Source: an uncultured Clostridia bacterium (GTDB taxonomy: Bacteria; Bacillota; Clostridia; Lachnospirales; CAG-274). From it: a DNA stretch of 64,000 nt. Below, piece after piece: positions 17,223-25,012 of this stretch. Under the pieces are notes generated by a model that made no database searches, had not been told where the DNA came from, and worked only from the letters and a program-made list of their open reading frames with translations. The position numbers and the translations under genes were made by a program. The stretch spans positions 1 to 64,000 of the forward strand of contig CANRIS010000013.1 of assembly GCA_947630725.1 (NCBI GenBank). Reading direction: 5' to 3'. Position 1 is the stretch's first letter; the number at the start of each line of letters is the position of its first letter.

Positions 17223-19859
17223 ATGAAAGGACTTATTAAAAGGCTGGGAGCAGCCCTGACGGCCATCAGCCTTACCGCAGGATCGGCAGGATTTATGGGT
17301 ATAAACGCTTTCGGGGCAGAGCTTGCCGCAGCAGGCTGGTATAACACTATATATGCGGAGTGGAACGAAACAAATGCCAAATCGCCGAATGTAAAGGTTG
17401 AATATAAGCTTGCAGGCGAAAGCGAATATAAGGCTCTGACAGGCGATGACGCTGAATATCTTATAAGACAGACCGATGAAAACAAGGCTCGTGTTGACAT
17501 TCCGGGACTTAAGGCAGGCACATATGACATAAGGATAACGACCTCCGACTCGCAGACGCTTACTGCGCAGGCAAAGGCAGTTGACGAGGACAGATCGGGC
17601 TACGCTCACTTTAAATGCACCACAGGTGTCGGAGCATATAAGGATGACGGAACGCCTATGGATAATGCCGTAATTCTGTATGTAACAGAAGAAAACAAAA
17701 ACACTGTCAAGCTTGGAGACAAAACGGGAATAGCCAATATTCTGTCCCGCATGGATAAAGTAAAAACTCCCCTGATCGTCAGATTTGTAGGTACGGTCGA
17801 AACAACTGCGTGGGAGGCTGAAAAGTATGAAGACGGAACATATTATATAAAAGAGACCAAAGGACAACCGGCAGGAGGAGGGCAAGACCTTAATAACAAG
17901 CCGCATACATATGCAGACACGACAAACAACGGTGTACCGATAGATGGACTTAACACAAAATTTACAGTGTATTATAATGCGAACGGCACCTCCAATTCAA
18001 TAAATATGACGACCATAGACGGCACACCGGAAACCGTTACGCCGAGCTCCACAAACTCTGTGACAAATGGCAGATACAAATACCAAGGAACAAGCTCGGC
18101 CGGCGGAGAGGACACAAGCCTCAATATGATGGATGTAAAGGCCACCAACTCGGCACAGTTCAATAATGTCACAATAGAGGGAATAGGAACGGATTCGGGA
18201 GCCAAAAACTGGGGCTTCAACTTCGTCAAAGGCAATGGCATAGAGGTTAAGAATATGACGTTTTCGTCCTATCCCGAGGACGGCTGCTCCTTTACGACAG
18301 GAAGCAGTCACGGCTGGCTCCACAGATGTACGTTTAACAAGGGCGCAAACCGCTGCGACCTGACAAGCGAAAAGGACAAGGCCGAGGGCGACGGCTCCTC
18401 CGATATGAACGAGTGCAATTACATTACCGTTGCATACAACACATACAACAACACCCATAAAACCTCATTGAACGGCGGAGATATAGACACCGTGCAGACA
18501 AACTACACATACCACCACAACTATTATAATATGTGTGATTCAAGACTTCCTCTTGTAAGGTATGCAAATCTGCATTCGTATAACAATTATGTTTATAATA
18601 AGAATGCCGGTACAGGTATAAGCGCAAGAGCTTCGGCATGGGTATTTTCGGAAGAAAATTGTTATGACGGCGTAAAATATGCCCTTGAAACAGAGGTTAG
18701 CAAAACAAAAAACGGCACGGTTTGCGGCCCCGGTTATATAAAGTCATATAATGATATATTTGTTAACAGTGCAGGCATCAGGGAGGCAGCGGCCTCAAAA
18801 TATGCCGACAATGTAAAAAAAGTGTCAAGCAGGACAGAAAAAGGCCTTACAAGCGATGATAATAATCATAAAGATATAGTCGATTTTGACACGAATCCTG
18901 CTCTGTTTTATTATGACAGCGAAAACGAGGTTTCGGACGTCATCTATATGATAAGCGCAAGTGAGGTGGCTGAAACGGTGCCTAAGATAGCGGGAGTCCT
19001 TGCGGAGAATCCTCAATTGGTTCTTGACTATGGAGAAATGCAAAAGCCGCAGGAGCAGGAAACATCTACAAAAACAGTGACCGATACCATAGATGTGTCC
19101 GAGCCTGAGACGGCGACAGAGGGTACTACAACATCCGAGACGCATTCGGGAACGGTGGAGTTTAATAAAGAATCCGACGGCAGATATAAAATTAAAGATA
19201 CGGACAATTGGTATACGGGTACCATGAATTTCCGTTTTAAAGAACAGAGCAGCGACAAGGTTGTTATAAGCGGCTCTATAGAGCCGAGCAAGGTGAACGG
19301 CGGCTGGACTCTTGTTCAGGTACACGGCCAAAAAACCGATGGAAGTATAGGCGAGGTATTCGGAATAAGAACAGACAAAACGGGAAACGATTCAACAAAT
19401 TATAAACTGAGAATATTGGCAGGCGCAGATCTTAAGGATACGGGTGCGGTTGTCACCGCAAACGAAAAAGCAGAATATAAGTTTGAAATTGACTTTGGCA
19501 AAAACGAGGTTTCTCTCACTGTAGGAGGCAAGACGACACAGCCTGTTAAGTTCAGCGGAATAAGCTCCGTTTCGTCAATAAAATTCGTAACGGCAGCGGC
19601 TGCCAGCGACAGAAACCTTACCGTAAGCAAGCCTGTGGTTTCGGTAATAAGGCTTGCAGGAGATGCAGACGGCAGCGGTACGGTTACGGCGGCGGACGCA
19701 ACGGCTGTGGCAAGACACGTCAAGGGCACTCAGATTATAACGGACGAGGCTATGCTCAAAAAAGCTGACTTTGACGGCAGCGGTGCCGTAGAGGAAGCAG
19801 ACGCCAAGGCTATTGCAGAATTTGTGGCGCAGAACACGGGCTTTGGCAAGACTGCATAA
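17223..19859 (+). CDS. secreted dockerin-bearing pectate lyase (PL1 family)
   Basis: The 878-residue product has a signal peptide (cleavage near AFGAE), an N-terminal beta module shared with the 14.9-kb lyase (AGWYNTIYAEW to DEDRSGYAHF), and a PL1 beta-helix with HGWLHRCTF, CDLTSEKDK and RLPLVRYANLHSYNN. A Thr/Glu-rich linker (about 610-640) and a jelly-roll-like module of unknown ligand (about 640-805) follow. The C-terminus (about 813-870) is a type I dockerin with two calcium-loop repeats, GDADGSGTVTAAD and ADFDGSGAVEEAD. Dockerins bind cohesins, so the enzyme is probably docked rather than free. CGGAGGG precedes the ATG; the next gene encodes a cohesin-like protein 18 bp downstream. Confidence 0.88.
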   Translation: MKGLIKRLGAALTAISLTAGSAGFMGINAFGAELAAAGWYNTIYAEWNETNAKSPNVKVEYKLAGESEYKALTGDDAEYLIRQTDENKARVDIPGLKAGTYDIRITTSDSQTLTAQAKAVDEDRSGYAHFKCTTGVGAYKDDGTPMDNAVILYVTEENKNTVKLGDKTGIANILSRMDKVKTPLIVRFVGTVETTAWEAEKYEDGTYYIKETKGQPAGGGQDLNNKPHTYADTTNNGVPIDGLNTKFTVYYNANGTSNSINMTTIDGTPETVTPSSTNSVTNGRYKYQGTSSAGGEDTSLNMMDVKATNSAQFNNVTIEGIGTDSGAKNWGFNFVKGNGIEVKNMTFSSYPEDGCSFTTGSSHGWLHRCTFNKGANRCDLTSEKDKAEGDGSSDMNECNYITVAYNTYNNTHKTSLNGGDIDTVQTNYTYHHNYYNMCDSRLPLVRYANLHSYNNYVYNKNAGTGISARASAWVFSEENCYDGVKYALETEVSKTKNGTVCGPGYIKSYNDIFVNSAGIREAAASKYADNVKKVSSRTEKGLTSDDNNHKDIVDFDTNPALFYYDSENEVSDVIYMISASEVAETVPKIAGVLAENPQLVLDYGEMQKPQEQETSTKTVTDTIDVSEPETATEGTTTSETHSGTVEFNKESDGRYKIKDTDNWYTGTMNFRFKEQSSDKVVISGSIEPSKVNGGWTLVQVHGQKTDGSIGEVFGIRTDKTGNDSTNYKLRILAGADLKDTGAVVTANEKAEYKFEIDFGKNEVSLTVGGKTTQPVKFSGISSVSSIKFVTAAAASDRNLTVSKPVVSVIRLAGDADGSGTVTAADATAVARHVKGTQIITDEAMLKKADFDGSGAVEEADAKAIAEFVAQNTGFGKTA

Positions 19860-19877
19860 TAGAGGGAGGTATAATAA

Positions 19878-20648
19878 ATGAATTTGAAAATAAAGGCTTT
19901 GACAGGTCTGGCAGCGACAGTCGCTGCTGTGGGTTTATTGAGTGTTTCGGCTTATGCGGCTACGGCCTTCGGTTTCGGAGATCCGACCGTAGGCAGCGGA
20001 GAGGTCAGTCTGCCCGTATATCTTGAAACCACGGATTATTCCTGCGTGGGAGGCTGTCACTTTTTTGTGGAATATACAGACGGATATGAGTATTCAGGCT
20101 ATGAAATGAACCCTTCTCTTTCGGGAGGGTCGGTAAATGCAGACAACTCCGAGGAAAAAAGGACGGGCTTTGTGTGGTATACAGGCGAAAATCAGATGGT
20201 CGGGGGACAAAAGCTGCTTTTGGGAAATGTTAAGTTCAAAAGCTCAAGGGGAGCTGCCGATTCCCTTAAGGATTTGGCTCTCAGCCCTATGGAGATAATA
20301 TATATAGACGGTGTGGCCGACGGTTCGGGCGGCGGCGCTATGAAAATTGCCGATCTTTCGGGGCTTTCCACATTTATAACATATGATATTATGAAGGAGC
20401 AGGAGGAGTGGAGCCACGGCGTTATCAATAGATTGTATATTGCCGATGAAAACAATAATTATGCCGATCTTGATTATGTAATAGAATCAGACGACAGATA
20501 TACCGTTGTCATAAAGCTGGCTCTTTTGCCCGATGAAGAAAAGGTTGTTAAAAAACTTTGTCTGTATGCGGATACAGCGGACGAAAAGGGCATTCTGCTT
20601 AATGATTTCGGTTCGGTAGTCATTGAAAATATGAACGTAAAGTCGTGA
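19878..20648 (+). CDS. secreted cohesin-like protein
   Basis: The 256-residue product has a signal peptide (cleavage near AYAAT). Residues about 28-150 have the pattern of a cohesin fold: VGSGEVSLPVYLE, an aromatic strand CHFFVEYTDGY, a GGSVNADN loop, RTGFVWYTGE, and KLLLGNVKFK, which resembles the VLATLTFKVK strand of cohesins. The rest has a second beta-rich segment. No sortase motif, SLH domain or membrane anchor is seen, so it could be a soluble adaptor. It lies 18 bp after a dockerin-bearing lyase and has an AGGGAGG site, so the two are co-expressed. Cohesin identity is inferred from pattern, not from a profile search. Confidence 0.6.
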   Translation: MNLKIKALTGLAATVAAVGLLSVSAYAATAFGFGDPTVGSGEVSLPVYLETTDYSCVGGCHFFVEYTDGYEYSGYEMNPSLSGGSVNADNSEEKRTGFVWYTGENQMVGGQKLLLGNVKFKSSRGAADSLKDLALSPMEIIYIDGVADGSGGGAMKIADLSGLSTFITYDIMKEQEEWSHGVINRLYIADENNNYADLDYVIESDDRYTVVIKLALLPDEEKVVKKLCLYADTADEKGILLNDFGSVVIENMNVKS

Positions 20649-20672
20649 TTTATAAGAAAGGCGGTATAAAAA

Positions 20673-20822
20673 ATGAAAAAGAAATATATAAAACCCGAAT
20701 TTAGTATTGCGACATATCATACGCAGGATATACTGACTGTCAGCGTTGCTCTTGGAAAAAATTTTAAAGACGGCGAAAACCTTGTCTATTTAAACGAAAT
20801 GAAAAATACGGTAAACTATTGA
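20673..20822 (+). CDS. 49-residue peptide of the pectin operon
   Basis: A short gene not resembling any enzyme: basic start MKKKYIKPEF, then SIATYHTQDILTVSV and a polar tail ending MKNTVNY. AAAGGCGG lies 7 bp before the ATG and it begins 24 bp after the cohesin-like gene, so it is the last gene of that operon. Short peptides of the pattern Y-x-x-PE...DI-x-T-x-S recur in Ruminococcaceae-type genomes as far as I recall; their role is unknown. There is no signal peptide and few Cys. It could be a modified-peptide precursor or a small regulator. Confidence 0.65.
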   Translation: MKKKYIKPEFSIATYHTQDILTVSVALGKNFKDGENLVYLNEMKNTVNY

Positions 20823-20869
20823 ATAACAAACAAATAATAAATAACAAATAAATAATAAAAAATAAAAAT

Positions 20870-20913
20870 ATCCCCGAAGCAAGACCCTTTGAAGTCCTGC
20901 TTTGGGGATTTTT
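20870..20913. terminator. bidirectional terminator
   Basis: Arms ATCCCCGAAGCAAGAC and GTCCTGCTTTGGGGAT with A-rich and T-rich flanks serve the pectin operon on the plus strand and the DUF362 gene on the minus strand. Confidence 0.85.
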
Positions 20914-20944
20914 GGATTTGGGATATTTAATGATCGTTTTGGGA

Positions 20945-21811
20945 TCAGTCTGTTTTTATAAGCTCATAGCTTCTGCTGCCAAAGCCGAGAGTTTCGGCGG
21001 CTTCGAGAATGTGTATGCCGTTTCTGGATTCTATGCGCTCTATAAGGTGATCTCTGCCCGGGTCGTCCGATGAATATACAAGGTCTATACATGCCTGATC
21101 TATAGCTATGGGATCGGACGAAGCCAGAATGCCTATATCCTGCATACATGGATCCTCGGCTATGGCGCAGCAGTCACAGTCTACCGACATATTTTTCATA
21201 ACGTTTATATATACGACATTTCCTTTGAAGTATTCTACGACCGATGATGCAGCATCAGCCATAGACTCTATGAAAGCATTTTGTTCGGCGTCAAAGAAAA
21301 CGTTTGTATCGCCTGCGCCGTGAATATAAGTCTTTCCGTAAGAGGAGGCAACGCCTATGGAGAGCTGTTTGAGAGAGCCTCCGAAACCGCCCATGGGATG
21401 ACCCTTGAAGTGCGCCAGTACCAGCATAGAATCGTATTTTGAGAGGTTTTTGCCTACAAAATTTTTCTTTATTCTGAGACCGTTCGGTATGGAAAGCTCA
21501 AGGTCGGGGCCTTCACTGTCCATAATATCCACATTAAAGCTGTCGCTCCAGCCGTGTTTTTTCATAAGCTCTATGTGTTTTTCGGTTGTGTTTCTGGCTC
21601 CCTCATAGGCTGTGTTGCACTCTGCAACCGTACCGCCGACCTTTTCTATAACGGGTTTCCAGAAGTCCGGGCGGAGAAAATTCTGGTTTCCCTCTTCGCC
21701 CGAATGTACTTTTACAGCAACGTTTCCTTCAAGCTTTTTTCCTACAAGCTCAAACAATTCGACAACCTTTTCGGGCGTTATGTTTTTTGAAAAATACACC
21801 TTTGATTTCAT
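20945..21811 (-). CDS. DUF362-domain protein
   Basis: The 288-residue product belongs to the DUF362 family, uncharacterised proteins often annotated as iron-sulfur related. Visible conserved features are VAVKVHSGEEGN near the N-terminus, GHPMGGFGGSLKQLSIG in the middle, and a Cys cluster CDCCAIAEDPCMQDIG followed by SSDPIAIDQACIDL. The ferredoxin-type 4Fe-4S domain carried by some members is absent. The ATG at 21811 has AGGAG nine bases upstream; a GTG nine bases earlier sits too close to that site. No operon partner is evident. Confidence 0.85.
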   Translation of the reverse strand: MKSKVYFSKNITPEKVVELFELVGKKLEGNVAVKVHSGEEGNQNFLRPDFWKPVIEKVGGTVAECNTAYEGARNTTEKHIELMKKHGWSDSFNVDIMDSEGPDLELSIPNGLRIKKNFVGKNLSKYDSMLVLAHFKGHPMGGFGGSLKQLSIGVASSYGKTYIHGAGDTNVFFDAEQNAFIESMADAASSVVEYFKGNVVYINVMKNMSVDCDCCAIAEDPCMQDIGILASSDPIAIDQACIDLVYSSDDPGRDHLIERIESRNGIHILEAAETLGFGSRSYELIKTD

Positions 21812-21845
21812 AAATATCACTCCTTTTGTTTATATACGCATATTT

Positions 21846-22199
21846 TTAATTTTTAAGGGACGACCACTGTTCGGGTCTGAAGCCTGTCAGAATCACATCT
21901 TCCGATACGGCAATGGGGCGTTTTACGAGCATTCCGTCCGAGGCAAGAAGTCTGAGCTGATCTTCCTCGCTCATATCGGGGAGCTTGTCCTTAAGCTCCA
22001 TACTGCGGTAGAGCTGTCCGCTTGTGTTGAAAAATCTTTTGAGAGGAAGTCCGCTTTTTTTGTACCACAGAGAAAGCTCCTCATATGACGGATTTTCGGC
22101 TTTTATATCTCTCAGCTTATATTCTATATTGTTTTCGTCTAAAAAATCTTTCGCCTTTTTGCAGGTCGAGCATTTGGGATAGCATATAAATTCTATCAT
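21846..22199 (-). CDS. ArsC/Spx-family thioredoxin-fold protein
   Basis: The 117-residue product has the ArsC/Spx/YffB fold: YPKCSTCKKAKDFL places Cys10 and Cys13 as a CxxC pair, then NTSGQLYR and the C-terminal KRPIAV and GFRPEQW motifs. Arsenate reductases of this family and Spx/MgsR-type regulators share this pattern. The KRPI segment is compatible with either, so I do not assign a reaction. AAGGAGG precedes the ATG. No arsenic genes are nearby. Confidence 0.85.
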   Translation of the reverse strand: MIEFICYPKCSTCKKAKDFLDENNIEYKLRDIKAENPSYEELSLWYKKSGLPLKRFFNTSGQLYRSMELKDKLPDMSEEDQLRLLASDGMLVKRPIAVSEDVILTGFRPEQWSSLKN

Positions 22200-22373
22200 A
22201 TAGAGACCTCCTTTTAGTGTATTTCAAAATATCAGAAGTATGTTTATTAATATATATATGTCCGAACAGCGGATCAAAAATGATCGGTAGTATATTATTA
22301 TAACATATGCGTAAAAAAATAAAAAGCATAAAAAAATTAAAAATCAAAATGTAAACCGATTAAATATGATGGG

Positions 22374-22402
22374 TTGACAATCTATTCCAAATGAAGTATA
22401 AT
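22374..22402 (+). promoter_or_regulatory. consensus sigma-A promoter before the bioY leader
   Basis: TTGACA at 22374-22379, 17-bp spacer, TATAAT at 22397-22402: a perfect consensus. Its transcript would contain the whole repeat at 22482-22633 before bioY. Confidence 0.85.
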
Positions 22403-22481
22403 TTATATCAAAAGCTGATTTGGCGTATGCGCAGTCTCTTTTAATGGACTTGCGGACGTAGGTTGTTTTATGGCGCTCGCA

Positions 22482-22633
22482 CCTTTGCCGCAAGGAATAC
22501 CTTTGGTATTCCTGCGGTAAAGGCGGAGCCGCAAGGGGGCGGCGCTCCGAGCCGATAAATCGGCTCGGAGCTGCACACGCTGCCTGCGGCAGCGTGAGCG
22601 TACTTTTGACCGAAGGTCAAAAGTACGCCGCCC
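22482..22633. repeat. cloverleaf hairpin repeat, copy 1
   Basis: An outer stem GGGCGGCG (22537-22544) / CGCCGCCC (22626-22633) encloses three perfect hairpins: CTCCGAGCCGAT/ATCGGCTCGGAG (22546-22571), CACGCTGCC/GGCAGCGTG (22576-22596) and CGTACTTTTGACC/GGTCAAAAGTACG (22599-22627). A fourth long hairpin (CCTTTGCCGCA...GCGGTAAAGG, 22482-22523) precedes it. A second copy with compensating changes is at 56557-56656. The region 22200-22727 otherwise holds only a promoter and the bioY leader. Confidence 0.85.
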
Positions 22634-22727
22634 AATACTTAAAACACGCCAAAAAAATATAGGGGAACACCGATCGGGGTTTCCGAAAACAAATCAGCAA
22701 ATAAATTAAAGGAGAGTTTAAAACTAT

Positions 22728-23267
22728 ATGGACAAAACAAAGATACATACAATGGCTCTTATAGGCATAATGGCGGCTCTTATATGTGCGGCGGCGCCTA
22801 TCTCGCTGCCTGTAGGCCCCGTACCCATATCCCTCGGCACGCTTGCGCTGTATTTTTCGGCTCTTATTCTCGGCGCAAAGAAATCATTTATGGCGCTTGT
22901 GGTATATGTGCTTATAGGGGCTGTGGGGCTTCCTGTTTTTTCGGGCTTTTCGGGCGGCATAGGAAAGCTTTTCGGCCCTACGGGAGGGTATATACTGGGA
23001 TACTTTTTTATGGTTCCCATTATCGGACTTACGGCAGATATATTCGGTGAAAAAAGGATAATTCTCTTTTTGGGAGCCGTTCTCGGAACGATAGTCTTGT
23101 ATTTTTTTGGAACAGTATGGCTCATATATTCGGCGCAAATGGATCCTGCGGCGGCTGTTGCGGAGGGAGTGCTGCTTTTTTTGCCCGGAGATTTTATAAA
23201 AATAATTTTGGCTGTTGTTTTTGCCCCAATAATAAAAAACAGGCTCCGAACGGCAGAGCTTTTATAA
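22728..23267 (+). CDS. bioY: biotin transporter BioY (ECF S-component)
   Basis: BioY binds biotin in the membrane and works with the shared ECF energising module. The 179-residue product is highly hydrophobic with about six membrane segments and the BioY signatures PVGPVPISLGTLALY and GPTGGYILGY. AAAGGAGAG precedes the ATG. No biotin synthesis gene, birA or ecfAT genes are in the window. The promoter at 22374-22402 gives a leader of about 320 nt occupied by a cloverleaf repeat. Confidence 0.93.
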   Translation: MDKTKIHTMALIGIMAALICAAAPISLPVGPVPISLGTLALYFSALILGAKKSFMALVVYVLIGAVGLPVFSGFSGGIGKLFGPTGGYILGYFFMVPIIGLTADIFGEKRIILFLGAVLGTIVLYFFGTVWLIYSAQMDPAAAVAEGVLLFLPGDFIKIILAVVFAPIIKNRLRTAELL

Positions 23268-23275
23268 AACAAACA

Positions 23276-23306
23276 AAAAAGTCCGCCAAAAATGGCAGGC
23301 TTTTTG
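23276..23306. terminator. terminator downstream of bioY
   Basis: An inverted repeat around GCCAAAAATGGC with A-rich left and T-rich right flanks; it may work in both directions. Confidence 0.55.
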
Positions 23307-23338
23307 CTTGTTGAAATAATTGTCTGATTGTCGGAAAA

Positions 23339-23566
23339 TCAGTTTCTCTGTTCCATGAGTCTGCCTTCGCCTATTCTTGAATAGATAGAGAGGGCATAAA
23401 GTCCGCAGAGACCTACGATGGCGTAAAGAATCCTTGAAATAACGGAGCTCATTCCGCCGAAGAGTACGGCGATGAGGTCAAACTGGAAGAATCCTATAAG
23501 ACCCCAGTTAATGGCTCCCACTATCAATATGGTAAGAGCAATTATGTCATAAGGCTTAGTATTCAT
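23339..23566 (-). CDS. DUF378-family small membrane protein
   Basis: The 75-residue product has two membrane helices (about 10-30 and 43-65) and the DUF378 signature VGAINWGLIGFFQFDLIA. The family is of unknown function. The ATG at 23566 has GGAGG seven bases upstream; a longer in-frame reading to 23629 lacks such a site. It lies downstream of the M16 peptidase gene on the same strand. Confidence 0.88.
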   Translation of the reverse strand: MNTKPYDIIALTILIVGAINWGLIGFFQFDLIAVLFGGMSSVISRILYAIVGLCGLYALSIYSRIGEGRLMEQRN

Positions 23567-23672
23567 ATCATTACCTCCAATTTTTAAGAAGCGGCAGTCT
23601 GTCAGAACCCTCGCAGACTGCGGTTTCATTTTTGTACATACTTATACTGCCCCGTCTTTGATTTTATTATTC

Positions 23673-24905
23673 TTATATTCTGAAGCTGCCTTCCTTTCCC
23701 ACAAGAGAGACGCTCATTTTTTCAAAATCAAAAATATTTTCAGCCAATTCTCTCACTTCGGAGGGATTTATATTTTCTATAAGCTCCAAGGTTTCTTTAT
23801 TTGAACGGCAAAATCCCCTGAGAAGAGTGTTGCGTCCCAATTTTGAGCATCTTGCGGAGGTTCCCTCGTCCTGAATAAGAAAGCTGCTTTTTATCTGATC
23901 CTTTATCCTCTGAAGTTCACGAGGGGAAATTTCTTCCTTTTTGAGCTTTTCAAGCTCCTTTTGGCACACGTCTGCCACCTGCGGAAGATTTTTGGGGTTC
24001 AGTCCGCAGTATATCATAAAAATCCCCGTATCCATATAGCTTGAATATGTGGAATATACGCTGTAGCACAGACCCAGCTCCTCCCTTATTTTCTGAAACA
24101 GTCTGCTTGACATACCGCCGCCGCAGACTGTGTTGAGAACGGAAAGAGTATAGCTTTTGTCGGAAAGCTCGATCGACGGAAAGGCAAAGCAGAGATGCAG
24201 TTGTTCTATATCCTTTATTGTCTCTACCTTTTTAGGCGTATAAACAGCCTTTGTAAACGTGTTTCTGTAGGATATGGGCTTGAAAGCGGAAAAAGCCCTT
24301 TCGAGCTGCTCCGTCAGCTTGTCTGTGTCAAAATTTCCCGCTGCGGCAATAACAATATTGTCGGTTCTGTAATTTTTTGACATATGATCGATAAAAAATT
24401 TGCGGTCAAAGCGTCTTATGCTTTCGTGGGTGCCGAGGATTTCAAGCCCCAGATTTTTTCTACCCCAGACCTCATACTGAAGTCTGTCAAAAACCAAGTC
24501 TTCGGGAGTATCCTCATATACGCTTATTTCTTCGTCAATGACAGTTCTTTCTCTTTCTATGTCTTTTTCGTCAAAGCGTGACGATACAAGCATATCCGCA
24601 AGTATGTCGAGAGCCTTTTCAAAATGCTCCGACAGAACCTTGAAATAAAAACAGGTGTACTCCTTTGCGGTGAAGGCGTTGAGCTGCCCTCCAAGCTCGT
24701 CCATTTCGCAGGCTATGTCGGCGGCGCTTCTTCGGTAAGTGCCCTTAAAGAGCATATGCTCTATATAATGCGCTATTCCGTTGTTGTTTTCGTTTTCGTA
24801 TCTTGAGCCGCAGCCTACATAAACTCCGAAGGCTATGGAGTTCATATACTTCATTTCTTCCGCCGCAAGTCTTATACCGTTTGACAGCTTTCTTTCTTCA
24901 AACAT
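23673..24905 (-). CDS. M16-family zinc peptidase (processing-peptidase type)
   Basis: The 410-residue product has the inverted zinc motif HxxEH (HYIEHMLFKG, about residues 46-50), the downstream Glu in RTVIDEEISVYEDTPED, and the C-terminal M16 half with RLFQKIREELGLCYSVYS. It matches the single-chain cytosolic M16B peptidases common in Firmicutes. The start ATG follows GTGAGG. It is likely transcribed after the glutamate synthase gene or from its own promoter. Confidence 0.9.
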   Translation of the reverse strand: MFEERKLSNGIRLAAEEMKYMNSIAFGVYVGCGSRYENENNNGIAHYIEHMLFKGTYRRSAADIACEMDELGGQLNAFTAKEYTCFYFKVLSEHFEKALDILADMLVSSRFDEKDIERERTVIDEEISVYEDTPEDLVFDRLQYEVWGRKNLGLEILGTHESIRRFDRKFFIDHMSKNYRTDNIVIAAAGNFDTDKLTEQLERAFSAFKPISYRNTFTKAVYTPKKVETIKDIEQLHLCFAFPSIELSDKSYTLSVLNTVCGGGMSSRLFQKIREELGLCYSVYSTYSSYMDTGIFMIYCGLNPKNLPQVADVCQKELEKLKKEEISPRELQRIKDQIKSSFLIQDEGTSARCSKLGRNTLLRGFCRSNKETLELIENINPSEVRELAENIFDFEKMSVSLVGKEGSFRI

Positions 24906-24958
24906 ATTTTTTCCTCACGTTTTTTATTATTTTTTGCAAATTTTTAAAAAATTATTCA

Positions 24959-24987
24959 AAGGGGTCGAAGTATTTCTCCGACCCCGA
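24959..24987 (-). terminator. possible terminator after glutamate synthase gene
   Basis: On the minus strand GGGGTCGG and TCGACCCC form a hairpin followed by a T-rich but interrupted tract. Confidence 0.45.
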
Positions 24988-25012
24988 GGTTTCTTATTTT
25001 TTAAACGGATCT

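Noticed and set aside
22200..22727. CRISPR array or tandem repeat before bioY
   Set aside because: The hairpins differ from each other and have no regular repeat-spacer period.
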